Positions 41,530-50,868 of a stretch of 64,000 bases of DNA are shown here, piece by piece. Source of the DNA: Bog-366 sp964501985 (GTDB lineage: Bacteria; Acidobacteriota; Terriglobia; UBA7540). The notes below the pieces were generated by a model. It did no database searches and had not been told where the DNA came from. It saw only the letters and a program-made list of their open reading frames with translations. The stretch is from contig CAZCVY010000008.1 of the NCBI GenBank assembly GCA_964501985.1, forward strand, positions 1 through 64,000. The letters are read 5' to 3'. A program made the translations under genes and the position numbers. Within the stretch, counting starts at the first letter, position 1, and the number at the start of each line of letters is the position of its first letter.

Positions 41530-43242
41530 ATGCTGATTTGGATCGAACTCGGTGTGACACTGGTTTTGGTCGTCATGGGATTTACGTGCCCTCGGATAGG
41601 TTCTTCCTGGGGGACGTCACTCGAGCGTAGCTTGGTGACACTGGCTAACCGGCAAAAGCTCTCCGTCATCATTGTAGGCCTTGTAGCACTCGCTACGCGC
41701 GCGGCGGCGCTGCCGGTCCTGCCTGAGCCGCAGCCTCATATTAACGACGAATTCAGCTTTCTCCTGGCTGCGGATACTTTTGCCCACGGCCGCCTGGCCA
41801 ATTCTCCTCATCCGATGTGGATTCACTTCGAAACATTCCATGTGATCCAGCAGCCGGTTTATGCCTCAATGTACCCTCCGGCGCAGGGTCTGGTGCTGGC
41901 GTTTGGGCAGGTCACGACCGGCCATCCGTTTGTGGGGGTTTGGCTGAGCCTTGGACTCATGTGCGCCGCTTTCTGCTGGATGCTGCAAGGTTGGTTGCCG
42001 CCGGCTTGGGCGCTATTGGGAGGACTGCTGGCGGTGATGCATTTCGGCATATTCAGCTATTGGGCCGATAGCTACTGGGGCGGGGCGGTGGCTGCGACCG
42101 GCGGGGCGCTGGTCCTGGGGGCATTGCCACGAATCAAGCGGTCGCAACGCGTGGGTGACGCCCTAATGATGGGGCTGGGTGCGGCGGTTCTCGCCAACAG
42201 CCGCCCATACGAAGGGATGATCCTATGCATACCGGTCGCCGCGGCGCTAATTACGTGGTTCGTGCGTGAGCCGCGGCCCTCGCTTCGCGTGGTGGCGACG
42301 CGAGTCGTAGCGCCAATCACCGTCCTCCTGATCCTGGCGGGGCTTGCTATGGGCTACTACTTCTGGCGCGTTAGCGGCAGCCCATTTCGGATGCCCTACC
42401 AGGTGGACCGCGACACTTACGCGATGGCGCCTTACTTCATGTGGCAGACTCCCCGACCCGAGCCGGCCTATCATCACTCGCGCATGCGCGATTTCTATAC
42501 GCAAAATGAATTGAATTTCTTCAAACAAACTCGCACCCTGCTGGGCATGGCGGCCGTGATCATGGTTAAATTCATTCACCTCTGGCTGTTTTACTTTGGC
42601 CCCCTGCTTTCACTCCCATTTCTATTCGTGGTGGCCACTTTGCCGAGAGGCTTCTCGTGGAGCTCAATCCCCCAGGAAACACGCTTCCTCCTGCTAGTCG
42701 CCGTTGTATATTTCGGGGGACTCGCCTTGGAGGTGTTTTTCTTCACCCACTACGGCGCGCCCCTCACGTGCGTGATCCTCGCTCTGGTCTTGCTGGCCAC
42801 GCGGCGCATGCGCCAATGGCAGTGGCAAGGTCTGCCAACGGGACGGTTTCTGAGCCGAGCACTGCCGCTAGGATGCGCACTTCTATTGATGGTACGATGG
42901 GGCGCGGGCTTGCTCCACTTGCCAGTCACCCCGGACTGGCCGCCCACCTGGTACAACGCCAAAGTAGTTGAAACGGATCGCGCCCGGATGTTGGGGCAGT
43001 TGCAGGATTTGCCGAAGGGCCAGCTCGTTTTCGTGCGATTCGCGCCGCGCTCCAAGTCAGGCTTCGACTGGGTGTACAACTGCGCCGACATCGACAAGGC
43101 CAAAGTAGTCTGGGCAGCGGACATGGGCGTTGCACGCAATCAAGAGTTAATTGATTACTTCCGGGACCGTCAAGTTTGGTTGGCGGAACCCGACAGAGAC
43201 CCGGCGCAATGGGAGCCGTATGACGAGCACGCGAGTAAATAA
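41530..43242 (+). CDS. Multi-pass membrane protein, GT-39-like, paralogue of the 48.8 kb gene
   Basis: 570 residues. Shows PHINDEFSFLLAADTFAHGR and NSPHPMWIHFETFHVI with an Asp-Glu in the first loop, about 10 helices (e.g. LLGGLLAVMHFGIFSYWADS, YWGGAVAATGGALVLGALPR), and a C-terminal periplasmic stretch ending RNQELIDYFRDRQVW. It is a clear paralogue of the leftward gene at 48843-50543 along its full length. GT-C-like membrane glycosyltransferase is the best guess. Follows the previous gene by 28 bases. Confidence 0.82.
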   Translation: MLIWIELGVTLVLVVMGFTCPRIGSSWGTSLERSLVTLANRQKLSVIIVGLVALATRAAALPVLPEPQPHINDEFSFLLAADTFAHGRLANSPHPMWIHFETFHVIQQPVYASMYPPAQGLVLAFGQVTTGHPFVGVWLSLGLMCAAFCWMLQGWLPPAWALLGGLLAVMHFGIFSYWADSYWGGAVAATGGALVLGALPRIKRSQRVGDALMMGLGAAVLANSRPYEGMILCIPVAAALITWFVREPRPSLRVVATRVVAPITVLLILAGLAMGYYFWRVSGSPFRMPYQVDRDTYAMAPYFMWQTPRPEPAYHHSRMRDFYTQNELNFFKQTRTLLGMAAVIMVKFIHLWLFYFGPLLSLPFLFVVATLPRGFSWSSIPQETRFLLLVAVVYFGGLALEVFFFTHYGAPLTCVILALVLLATRRMRQWQWQGLPTGRFLSRALPLGCALLLMVRWGAGLLHLPVTPDWPPTWYNAKVVETDRARMLGQLQDLPKGQLVFVRFAPRSKSGFDWVYNCADIDKAKVVWAADMGVARNQELIDYFRDRQVWLAEPDRDPAQWEPYDEHASK

Positions 43243-43321
43243 TCTCGCTGCCCACGTTTCAGGACCGGACCGGGGGTTGCCGTCCCCTCACTGCTGCACC
43301 AAAAGTTGAACGGAGGATTCC

Positions 43322-45634
43322 ATGGAAGGTTTGATGTCTCGGTTGTTCCGAGACTTCGTGCTTCTGGCCATCAATTTGAGCTTCACAGCCATTTTCGTGA
43401 AAGCGTATCGCGACCGCGCGAAATTCGCTGCTCTGGCGGGCCGCATAAGCTCATTCTTCTCCCCGCAGAGTGATCAAAAGAGTACCCACCCGGTGCTGTG
43501 GCTGTTTGTGGCGAGCTTTGCGGCCCTGTATCTGGAAATTATGCTGATCCGTTGGGTGAGCACCGAAGTCCGAATCTTCGCTTACTTTCAGAACCTCGCG
43601 CTTATCGCTTGTTTTCTTGGTTTCGGCATTGGTTGCTTTTATGCCCATTTGCGAAGAAGCGTTGTGTTCAGCATTTTGGCGATGGCGGTGCTCGTTGTGC
43701 TGGTCCAATTGCAGGCAGCCTTCGCCCTCTGGAAGGGGTTGCTGAACAGCCTGACGTCTATTCTTTCCATCTCCCCCGATTTCATAATGTGGGGCGGCCA
43801 ATTTGCCAATATCCTCTGGCCCGAAGCCCGGGTGTTGCTGACCTGGACGGCCATTCTGGTGGTGATTTGCCTCTTGCTTCTGCTGATGGCCGTGATGATT
43901 CCTCCAGGGCAGTGGGTTGGGTACTACCTGGACCTCGCTCCGGACCCGATCAGCGCTTACTCTGCGAACTTGCTAGGAAGTGTGGCGGGAATATGGGCCT
44001 TTGCCGGACTTGCCTTCATTTCACTCCCACCGGCTTACTGGTTCTCCGCAGCTTTTATTCTCCTGGCAACGATCGGCATTAGCCAGAGGCGAATTATTTT
44101 CTTGAGTCTGGTACTGGCGGGAGTCTGTGTACTCCTCTTCCAACTGGGGGGCGAGCCAAAAGTTAAAACCTATTGGACCCCCTATCAGAAGCTCGCTGTA
44201 CTGGATTTGGGCGAGCAGCAGTATCAGATTAATGTGAACAACACCGGCTACATGTCGATCGCCAACACCACACAAGATTTCCTGGCACATCACCCGGATT
44301 TTGCCAGCCGCTTCCGCAACGACAGTTCCTACGATGCTCCCTTTCGGTTTATAGCAAAACGCGACGAGGTACTTATCGTAGGGGCGGGAGCGGGCAACGA
44401 TGCCGCCGCCGTCCTACGCAATGGCGCTGGTGAAGTAGACACGGTCGAGATTGACCCGATCATCTATTCCCTGGGGGAGAAGCTCCATCCGGCTCAGCCC
44501 TATGCGTCCCCACATGTTCATAAGATTTTGAACGATGCACGGGCATTTCTTCGCAATACCAACAAGAAATATGACTTGATCCTCTTCGGGCTCTTGGATT
44601 CGCACACCCAATTCTCAGACTTCAGCAACATGCGCATTGATAATTACGTCTACACCGAGGGCTCTTTCCATGAAGCCAGGCGGTTGCTCAAGCCGAGTGG
44701 GGTCATGGTGGTAAAATTTGAGGTCCGCAACCCATGGACATGGGTGGGCCAGCGTTTTTACACCATGCTCGAACAAACCTTCGGCCGTCCACCTATCGTC
44801 TTTTACGAGCCGCCACTGGAACAACTGGCCCCGGCTACGATCTTCATCACCTCGAACGATCAAGGTTTGTGGGAACGCGCGGCGCAGCCGGACCTTGTGG
44901 ATCTGGTGGCCAAAAACCCGCCCCAGTTTTCCGTGGCAACGGCGAGTTCGGTGGTTCCCGCAACTGACGACTGGCCCTACGTGTATCACCGTGATCGGAC
45001 TATCCCACGCACATACCTGGTAGTTTCATTGATCCTCCTGGCCATGACCATCCTGCTCGTCCGCGGACAGTTGGAACTGAAGAAGGTTTCCACCCTTCAG
45101 TTCTTTCTTCTCGGGGCGGGCTTCCTGCTGATGGAGACCCAACTGATCAGTCGGCTCGGCCTTTATTTTGGCACCACCTGGCTGGTTAATTGCGTTGCCC
45201 TGACGGCAATCCTCTGCGTGCTGGTGCTGGCCAACGTTTACGTCAGACTCGTGCGGCCGAACCGGCTATTGCCCTACTACGTTTTGCTGGTGGTGAGCCT
45301 CCTCGCTAATTACTCCTTGCCTTGGGAGCGGCTCCCATACGGGGCGAGGTCAGTGGGTCTACTGTTGAGCGCGGCGTATTCGATTTCCCTCTTGGCCGCG
45401 GGAATTATCTTCACCGAGACTTTTCGGCAGGAGGAACGCAAGTCCGGCGCCTTTGGTGCGAACATCATGGGAGCGGTGGCCGGTGGACTCTCGCAAAACA
45501 TTTCGTTTCTGACGGGGATGAAATCACTTCTGCTGCTTGCCGCGGTCTTTTATGGCCTGGCTGCCTTGTGCCAGTTTCTCAAGCAGAGGCCGGCGAATGT
45601 CGTAACCACTTCGCCTGCTCTTGCCGAACCTTAA
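43322..45634 (+). CDS. Membrane-embedded spermidine-synthase/methyltransferase-like protein
   Basis: 770 residues. Seven to eight hydrophobic helices (about 10-265) precede a Rossmann domain of the spermidine synthase type: VGAGAGNDAAAVLRNGAGEV, VEIDPIIYSLG and LFGLLDSHTQFSDF, with NYVYTEGSFHEARRLLKPSG (about 345-480). A second block of helices ends the protein. It is known as a widespread fusion of unclear role. Aminopropyltransferase or SAM-dependent transfer of a polar group to a lipid or glycan are options. GGAGGA lies just upstream. Located between two putative glycosyltransferases. Confidence 0.88.
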   Translation: MEGLMSRLFRDFVLLAINLSFTAIFVKAYRDRAKFAALAGRISSFFSPQSDQKSTHPVLWLFVASFAALYLEIMLIRWVSTEVRIFAYFQNLALIACFLGFGIGCFYAHLRRSVVFSILAMAVLVVLVQLQAAFALWKGLLNSLTSILSISPDFIMWGGQFANILWPEARVLLTWTAILVVICLLLLLMAVMIPPGQWVGYYLDLAPDPISAYSANLLGSVAGIWAFAGLAFISLPPAYWFSAAFILLATIGISQRRIIFLSLVLAGVCVLLFQLGGEPKVKTYWTPYQKLAVLDLGEQQYQINVNNTGYMSIANTTQDFLAHHPDFASRFRNDSSYDAPFRFIAKRDEVLIVGAGAGNDAAAVLRNGAGEVDTVEIDPIIYSLGEKLHPAQPYASPHVHKILNDARAFLRNTNKKYDLILFGLLDSHTQFSDFSNMRIDNYVYTEGSFHEARRLLKPSGVMVVKFEVRNPWTWVGQRFYTMLEQTFGRPPIVFYEPPLEQLAPATIFITSNDQGLWERAAQPDLVDLVAKNPPQFSVATASSVVPATDDWPYVYHRDRTIPRTYLVVSLILLAMTILLVRGQLELKKVSTLQFFLLGAGFLLMETQLISRLGLYFGTTWLVNCVALTAILCVLVLANVYVRLVRPNRLLPYYVLLVVSLLANYSLPWERLPYGARSVGLLLSAAYSISLLAAGIIFTETFRQEERKSGAFGANIMGAVAGGLSQNISFLTGMKSLLLLAAVFYGLAALCQFLKQRPANVVTTSPALAEP

Positions 45635-45642
45635 AGGAGATC

Positions 45643-47181
45643 ATGGCCAGCCCTGAATCAGTCTCTGAACAGTCGGCGCCTGAGAGTAATTCCGCTGAGG
45701 CTCTCCGGCCAGCCCTTCATGGGTCGGTGATGGCGGTACTGCTGTTGGTTCTCGCGGGGGGATTACTCGCGCCCATCTGGACCGTTCCGTTCCCGCCCCT
45801 CATGGATTATCCCAACCACTTGGCGAGTGCCTTTGTTCTGGCGCGCCTCCAGGACACGGCATATCACTTCAGCCAATTCTTTGGTGCCGACTGGAGCACC
45901 TATCCCTACCTCACCATGGACGTTCTCCTGGTGGGCCTGCAACGTTTCATGTCGATTGACCTGGCCGGCCGATTATTTCTTAGCCTCACGGTTCTCAGCG
46001 TCCCTGCTGCGGCATGGTTCTTTATCCGCCGAGTGAATCCGGGTGAAGAGAATCTTGTATTTTGGTCATTACTGGTTTCAAACAACCTGTATTTCTTTCG
46101 CTTCGGCTTTCTGAACTTACAGCTCAGTATGGCAATTTGTTTTCTCCTGCTGGGCCTTTGGGTTAGGTATCTCGATCATCCTCGGGTCGCGGCATGGTGC
46201 CTGCTCCTGCTGGTATCGACGGCGCTTTACTTTACCCATATCGTGGGATTTGCGGTCGCAGGCGTGGTGATGACGGCCTACGCTTGGTCGGCTCGGCGGC
46301 CCCTCAAAGACGTCGCATACGCCTGGGCGCTCTATATCCCTGGGGCGATTTTCTATCTCCACGCCGTCGTGGGCCATGGCCCGCGAGGCGTGGTCCAGTT
46401 TCGCGCAATCACGGATAAGATTGGCAGCCTGGTGGCCGTAATGGTTGGGTGTTCCCCGATCATTGACTTGCTGACTTTGGCGGCGCTCCTCGGGGTCCTT
46501 GCGTGGGCGCAAATCGATAATCCGGACTTTCAGTGGAACCGCCCATGGCGTCGGGTGACTTGGATTCTGTTCCTCTTCTATTGGCTGCTGCCCGCCGCGA
46601 TTGGTCCTGCTACCAACGTCGACAAGAGACTGTTGCCGTTTGTCTTCGTCTTAAGCCTGGCAGGCGCAAAGGTGGGCGCACGGGGACGGAAACTGGCGAT
46701 GATTGCCATTGCACTTTTCCTGATTCGGGCGGGCGCAATGGAGCGCTATTTCATTTCCCTCAAGCCGCATCTGGCGAAGCTGTCAGCCGCGCTTTCAGTA
46801 ATCTCGCCCGGATCTCGTGTGCTCCCCCTGGTGGATTGGGCCGGTGGCGCACCAATGCCGGAACGTCACTTCTGGGCGTACGGAGTCATTGATCGTGGAT
46901 GGATTTCCCCCTGCCTGTTCCATGATCCCGGCGTGCATCCCTTTGCTCTGAAACCTGGCACCTACGATCCCTGTGGTCTGGCCATGACTCCGTCGACCAA
47001 ACTCGACTGGGGACGCGTCGGGACCGATTTTGACTATGTCTGGGCCTACAAGGTTCCCCAATTCACTTCTACCTTGTCCTCCATCGGCAAAACTGTGTTC
47101 GAGGGTGAGAACCTGCAAGTTTTCCGGATCGGAAAAGCGGTAGAGGATGGGAAAGATATTCAGCACTTGCCAATTCCGTAG
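45643..47181 (+). CDS. Multi-pass membrane protein, GT-39-like
   Basis: 512 residues. Shows the first-loop PPLMDYPNHLASAFVLARLQ with Asp, then about 10 helices, and NVDKRLLPFVFVLSLAGAKV. The C-terminal extracytoplasmic part has VLPLVDWAGGAPMPERHFW and ISPCLFHDPGVHPFAL. ATG at 45643 with AAAGGAGA upstream lies 8 bases after the previous stop, so the two are cotranscribed. A longer frame upstream runs inside the previous gene. Looks like a glycosyltransferase without an assigned substrate. Its stop lies 1 base from that of the next, leftward gene. Confidence 0.78.
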   Translation: MASPESVSEQSAPESNSAEALRPALHGSVMAVLLLVLAGGLLAPIWTVPFPPLMDYPNHLASAFVLARLQDTAYHFSQFFGADWSTYPYLTMDVLLVGLQRFMSIDLAGRLFLSLTVLSVPAAAWFFIRRVNPGEENLVFWSLLVSNNLYFFRFGFLNLQLSMAICFLLLGLWVRYLDHPRVAAWCLLLLVSTALYFTHIVGFAVAGVVMTAYAWSARRPLKDVAYAWALYIPGAIFYLHAVVGHGPRGVVQFRAITDKIGSLVAVMVGCSPIIDLLTLAALLGVLAWAQIDNPDFQWNRPWRRVTWILFLFYWLLPAAIGPATNVDKRLLPFVFVLSLAGAKVGARGRKLAMIAIALFLIRAGAMERYFISLKPHLAKLSAALSVISPGSRVLPLVDWAGGAPMPERHFWAYGVIDRGWISPCLFHDPGVHPFALKPGTYDPCGLAMTPSTKLDWGRVGTDFDYVWAYKVPQFTSTLSSIGKTVFEGENLQVFRIGKAVEDGKDIQHLPIP

Positions 47182-47182
47182 A

Positions 47183-48835
47183 TCATTGGAAATTTGACTG
47201 AGAGTTGAGCTGGAAAAGCACGAATTGTGGATATTCCGCAATCCGCCGATAATGGGTGGAAATGAACGCGCCTAAGTCATTGTAAACACCGAGGAAATGC
47301 TCGGAATCGAGGGGCGTGAAAGCGATCTCGGGGACTTGGTCATCCTGCGCTACCACAATGTAGGCGGGGGGGTGTGTTCTGAGGTCATGAACCAGTTCCT
47401 GCCGCCAAGCCGCTGGTCCCCAAGGGGATATGAGCGCCAGGTTGGACACGAATCGCGTGGGCGGCTGGCGGTCGGTCAAAAAGTAGATCAGGGGGGCGGT
47501 TCCCCAGACAAAAACTCCCTCCCCAGGCTTGAGTGACTTTTGCAGCCCCTCGATCACCGCGAACTCGCCCTGGAGGTGCTCGATGTTGAATTGCATGCCT
47601 GGATAGTTCGCGTAAAACCCTTTTGGATTCTGCCGCCAAGCTGCCAATTCCCGGTAGCGCTGCCACAGGACCTGGGCCTCACCGCGCACGGGGAACCAAA
47701 GCAGAGCAGCCGCCAAGCCTCCTGCCGCGACTCTCGCCCCGACTCTCGATCGTCTGGAAGGGGCTCGGGCGGCGGCCCGCAATCCCACGTATACGCTTGT
47801 CGCGAGGTAACCCCAAATCATCGCGAAGAAGGGAAAAGAGGTTTCGAAAGCGTAGGGCGGAAAGCGAATTTGCGAGGCTGTCACGGCGTATCCCATGGCG
47901 GTTGCGGCTAACACGGGCAAAAAGGCAGAAAAGCCGCGCTTTTCGGCGATCAAGACCGACGCGACTGTCGCGATGATCGTCCAAACGCCCAGCCTAAGGA
48001 AAATGGTGGCAATTGGCAGCAGCCAGTAATGCGGAATGCGTTCCACGGCGATGGCCGCATAGCGCGGAAGCACTTGAAATTGCACTTCTTTTAACGCCGC
48101 CCATGACCCCTCACAGCGGAAATAGGCGAGAACCGCCACCACCGTAACGGCGAACCCCGCTAGCAGGAGCCCGGATCTTTCCAGCCAGCGATGCCATGAG
48201 ATCAAGAACCGTAACCGCCGCGGGCTGGAATCGAGCCGGGTCCAATCGACATAAGGCACCACGGCGACGAGCGGGAAAAAGGCGAGCGCGTTGTATTTCA
48301 GCCAGAAAGCCACACCCAGAAGGACCCCAGCCGCTAATTGACAAAACAACGGCCAGCGCTTGCCGGAAGACGCCAGGAAGAAACTGAGGAAGACCGCAAT
48401 CATCAGAAAGCATTCAGGTTGTGCCGCGTCGACGTAACCAAGATTCATGTGCCAGACGGAGCTCACGACGACAGCGATCGCCGCCGCACCGGGCCCCAGA
48501 TAACGCTCGGTAAATCGAAAAATGCAGAACGAGAGAACGAGCAACCACAGGATATCGACAAGCCCTACCGACCACGTTACGTGGCCAAGAGCTTTTACCA
48601 GCAGGGCATAGAAAGCAAAGATTCCAGGAGGCTTATTGTCCCAAAGGTCGCGATAGAGTTGCTGGCCATGGAGAAGCCCTCGGCCGATGACGCAATAAGT
48701 CGCCTGGTCGCGCCCGATCGGGTAGCTGATATTGGGTAAGGCCCTAATCAGGACAAAAAGCAGCGCCGCCGCAAGCCAGCGGCGGGATTTGCGGGCGGCC
48801 ACTTGAGGAGCCGGAGTCTCAGAAACGGTATGCAT
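47183..48835 (-). CDS. Membrane glycosyltransferase, GT-39 family-like
   Basis: 550 residues. The first loop shows GRDQATYCVIGRGLLHGQQL and YRDLWDNKPPGIFAFYALL, the conserved D and W-D-x-K-P-P pattern of family 39 GT-C enzymes. About 10-12 helices follow, then a C-terminal periplasmic part with VFVWGTAPLIYFLTDRQPPT, typical of ArnT/PMT-like proteins. It probably transfers a sugar from a polyprenyl phosphate carrier to protein or lipid A-like acceptors. ATG at 48835 gives MHTVSETPAP; the longer frame is probably not translated. 7 bases follow the next gene upstream. Confidence 0.88.
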   Translation of the reverse strand: MHTVSETPAPQVAARKSRRWLAAALLFVLIRALPNISYPIGRDQATYCVIGRGLLHGQQLYRDLWDNKPPGIFAFYALLVKALGHVTWSVGLVDILWLLVLSFCIFRFTERYLGPGAAAIAVVVSSVWHMNLGYVDAAQPECFLMIAVFLSFFLASSGKRWPLFCQLAAGVLLGVAFWLKYNALAFFPLVAVVPYVDWTRLDSSPRRLRFLISWHRWLERSGLLLAGFAVTVVAVLAYFRCEGSWAALKEVQFQVLPRYAAIAVERIPHYWLLPIATIFLRLGVWTIIATVASVLIAEKRGFSAFLPVLAATAMGYAVTASQIRFPPYAFETSFPFFAMIWGYLATSVYVGLRAAARAPSRRSRVGARVAAGGLAAALLWFPVRGEAQVLWQRYRELAAWRQNPKGFYANYPGMQFNIEHLQGEFAVIEGLQKSLKPGEGVFVWGTAPLIYFLTDRQPPTRFVSNLALISPWGPAAWRQELVHDLRTHPPAYIVVAQDDQVPEIAFTPLDSEHFLGVYNDLGAFISTHYRRIAEYPQFVLFQLNSQSNFQ

Positions 48836-48842
48836 TCGGCAA

Positions 48843-50543
48843 CTAGCCCGGCGCCGGGAGCCTCGCGAGCTTGGCCGGCATATCATCGGCATCAACCACC
48901 CAAACTTGCCGGTCCCTGAAGTAGGCAATCAGCTCCTGGTTTTCGGCTGGGCCCATGTCTCGAGCCCAAACGACCTTGGCGTGGTCGATGTCAGCATCGT
49001 TATACACCCATTCATTGATCAGAAGGTGGCGCGAATCGTAGCGTACGATGACCAATTGGTTTCCCGGATCGGCCTCGAGTTCCGCGAGGACGCGAGCGCG
49101 CTCGAGGTTCCCGCGATGCGAGGAGCACCACGTGAAGGGCTCCCGTGGGGGCTCCGGAATGCCAGGCAGCGGCGTAGCGGCGCGCAGCAGCAGCATGAGG
49201 AAGCAAATCGCCGGCACCGCCCGCACCATGAATAGCCCCGAGGGCTTGCCGTGCCATCGCCAAAGGCGCAAATGGCGCATGGCCCGCAAAATCAGTGCAT
49301 ACAGAGCGGCCGTCGCCGCGGCCATATAGTGGGGAAGGAAGGTGATGATCAAGACGACTCCCAAGTAGACCGAGAAGAAAACGACTAAGAGCAGGCGCGT
49401 CTTGCTTCCCACACTTCGGAGCGAGAACCCGTAGGGCGCCATGGGAATCAACATCACGAGGGGAAGGGTCAGAGCCGGCCCCACAAAGAAAAACCACAGT
49501 GGCACCAGCTTCCACAGACCCAGCCGGATGGGGTGCTCCCGGGCCCGTTCATACTGCTCGAAAACGTCCTTGCCCTGCACATATTCCCGGATCGCCTCGT
49601 GGTGGTAGTGCTCGGCGGCGGGGAATTTTTGCCAGGGGAACAGCACTGACCCGCCGGACTGGAAGGCGACTTGATAGGGAAGGCGAAGAGGGCTGCCGGT
49701 AACACGCCAGCAATAGTATCCCAGCGCCCCAAGCGCCAGGGCCAGAACCACAGTGGTGGGAGCGACAATGCGGCGCAGTGAAAGCGATAGGGAAGGTCCC
49801 TTTTTCCCCAGCATCCAAGCGAAAAGCGCGAGGCCAATCGGTAGCGATAGGAAGAGACCCTCATAAGGCCGCATGCAAACCAAAATCCCTAGCCCCAAAC
49901 CCAAAATGAGGGCGTCGCCCACCCGGCGGCGGCGCTGAATTCGAGGCAGAGCGCCCAACACCAGGGCGCCACCGATGGCCGGCACCGCCCCGCCGTAATA
50001 GCTGTTGGCCCAATAGCTGAAGGCGGCGAGCCGCATGATGGCGAGCGACCCGCCCAGCAGCGCCCAACCTGGCGGCATCCAGCCTTGTAATGCCCAGCAG
50101 ATGGCCGCGCACATCAATCCCGCGCACAACCATACTCCCCAGAAAGGATTGCCGGCTGTGACCTTTCCTGCGGCCAGGAACACCGCTTGAGCTGGGTACA
50201 TGACGGACGCATAGGTGGGGCGCGAGAGAACGGCGATCGTCTCGAAATGGATCCACATCGGGTGAGTGGGGTTGGAAAGCCGGCCGTGAGCAAGTGTGTC
50301 TGCTAGGAGCAATTGGCTGAATTCATCATGAACCAGCGGCTCAGGGACGGGTTCGACGGGAAGCACGGCGGCCCGAATAGCCAGTGCCCCGAGCCCGACC
50401 GCGACCACCGCAAGCCGGCGGCGACTCGCCAGCCCATGCGCGGCGCGCTCGATCTTGCCAAACCCTCGCGATCCCAGCGTGGGGAAGGTGAATGCCAGCG
50501 CCATGGTCAAGAGCACTAGCCCGATTTCGATCCAGAACATCAT
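48843..50543 (-). CDS. Multi-pass membrane protein, GT-39-like, paralogue of the 41.5 kb gene
   Basis: 566 residues. Aligns with the 41.5 kb protein throughout: MMFWIEIGLVLLTMALAFTF / LIWIELGVTLVLVVMGFTCP at the start, PLVHDEFSQLLLADTLAHGR, HPMWIHFETIAVLSR, SYWANSYYGGAVPAIGGALV and NQELIAYFRDRQVWVVDADD at the end. Same probable membrane glycosyltransferase role. It is transcribed leftward into the GT-39 gene 7 bases downstream, and away from the acetyltransferase gene. Inverted duplicates of one gene flank the cluster. Confidence 0.82.
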   Translation of the reverse strand: MMFWIEIGLVLLTMALAFTFPTLGSRGFGKIERAAHGLASRRRLAVVAVGLGALAIRAAVLPVEPVPEPLVHDEFSQLLLADTLAHGRLSNPTHPMWIHFETIAVLSRPTYASVMYPAQAVFLAAGKVTAGNPFWGVWLCAGLMCAAICWALQGWMPPGWALLGGSLAIMRLAAFSYWANSYYGGAVPAIGGALVLGALPRIQRRRRVGDALILGLGLGILVCMRPYEGLFLSLPIGLALFAWMLGKKGPSLSLSLRRIVAPTTVVLALALGALGYYCWRVTGSPLRLPYQVAFQSGGSVLFPWQKFPAAEHYHHEAIREYVQGKDVFEQYERAREHPIRLGLWKLVPLWFFFVGPALTLPLVMLIPMAPYGFSLRSVGSKTRLLLVVFFSVYLGVVLIITFLPHYMAAATAALYALILRAMRHLRLWRWHGKPSGLFMVRAVPAICFLMLLLRAATPLPGIPEPPREPFTWCSSHRGNLERARVLAELEADPGNQLVIVRYDSRHLLINEWVYNDADIDHAKVVWARDMGPAENQELIAYFRDRQVWVVDADDMPAKLARLPAPG

Positions 50544-50868
50544 GGTGCTTCCCGGAACTCAACGACGCCCAATACTGTTTGAGTGCCACGCAGCCGGTCG
50601 ACTTGGCCGCCATCGCGATCTGCGAGCAATCCCATCACGATTCGAGACAGGGTGGGCCGCAAGTCCAATATACTCTTAATCATGGACCGATCAACCGAGA
50701 AGTTCGGCAGTGTCCTAGTTTGTCCGAAAGCCGCGTTGCGCGACGAATTCGCCCCTTGAATTTGGCTCAAGCCTTGGGGCTTCTCTCTTATGGGCCGGAA
50801 TCAGGTATAATCCCGCGCTGGCAGGCGGGGATCTTCTTGCGCTCATCCCTTGGCCTGAAGAGAATTCT
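50544..50868. other. Divergent spacer with a TATAAT box
   Basis: 325 bases between divergent genes. A rightward perfect TATAAT (50806-50811) lies 58 bases before the acetyltransferase start, with a poor -35 (TCTCTC-like). No other structure seen. Confidence 0.4.
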
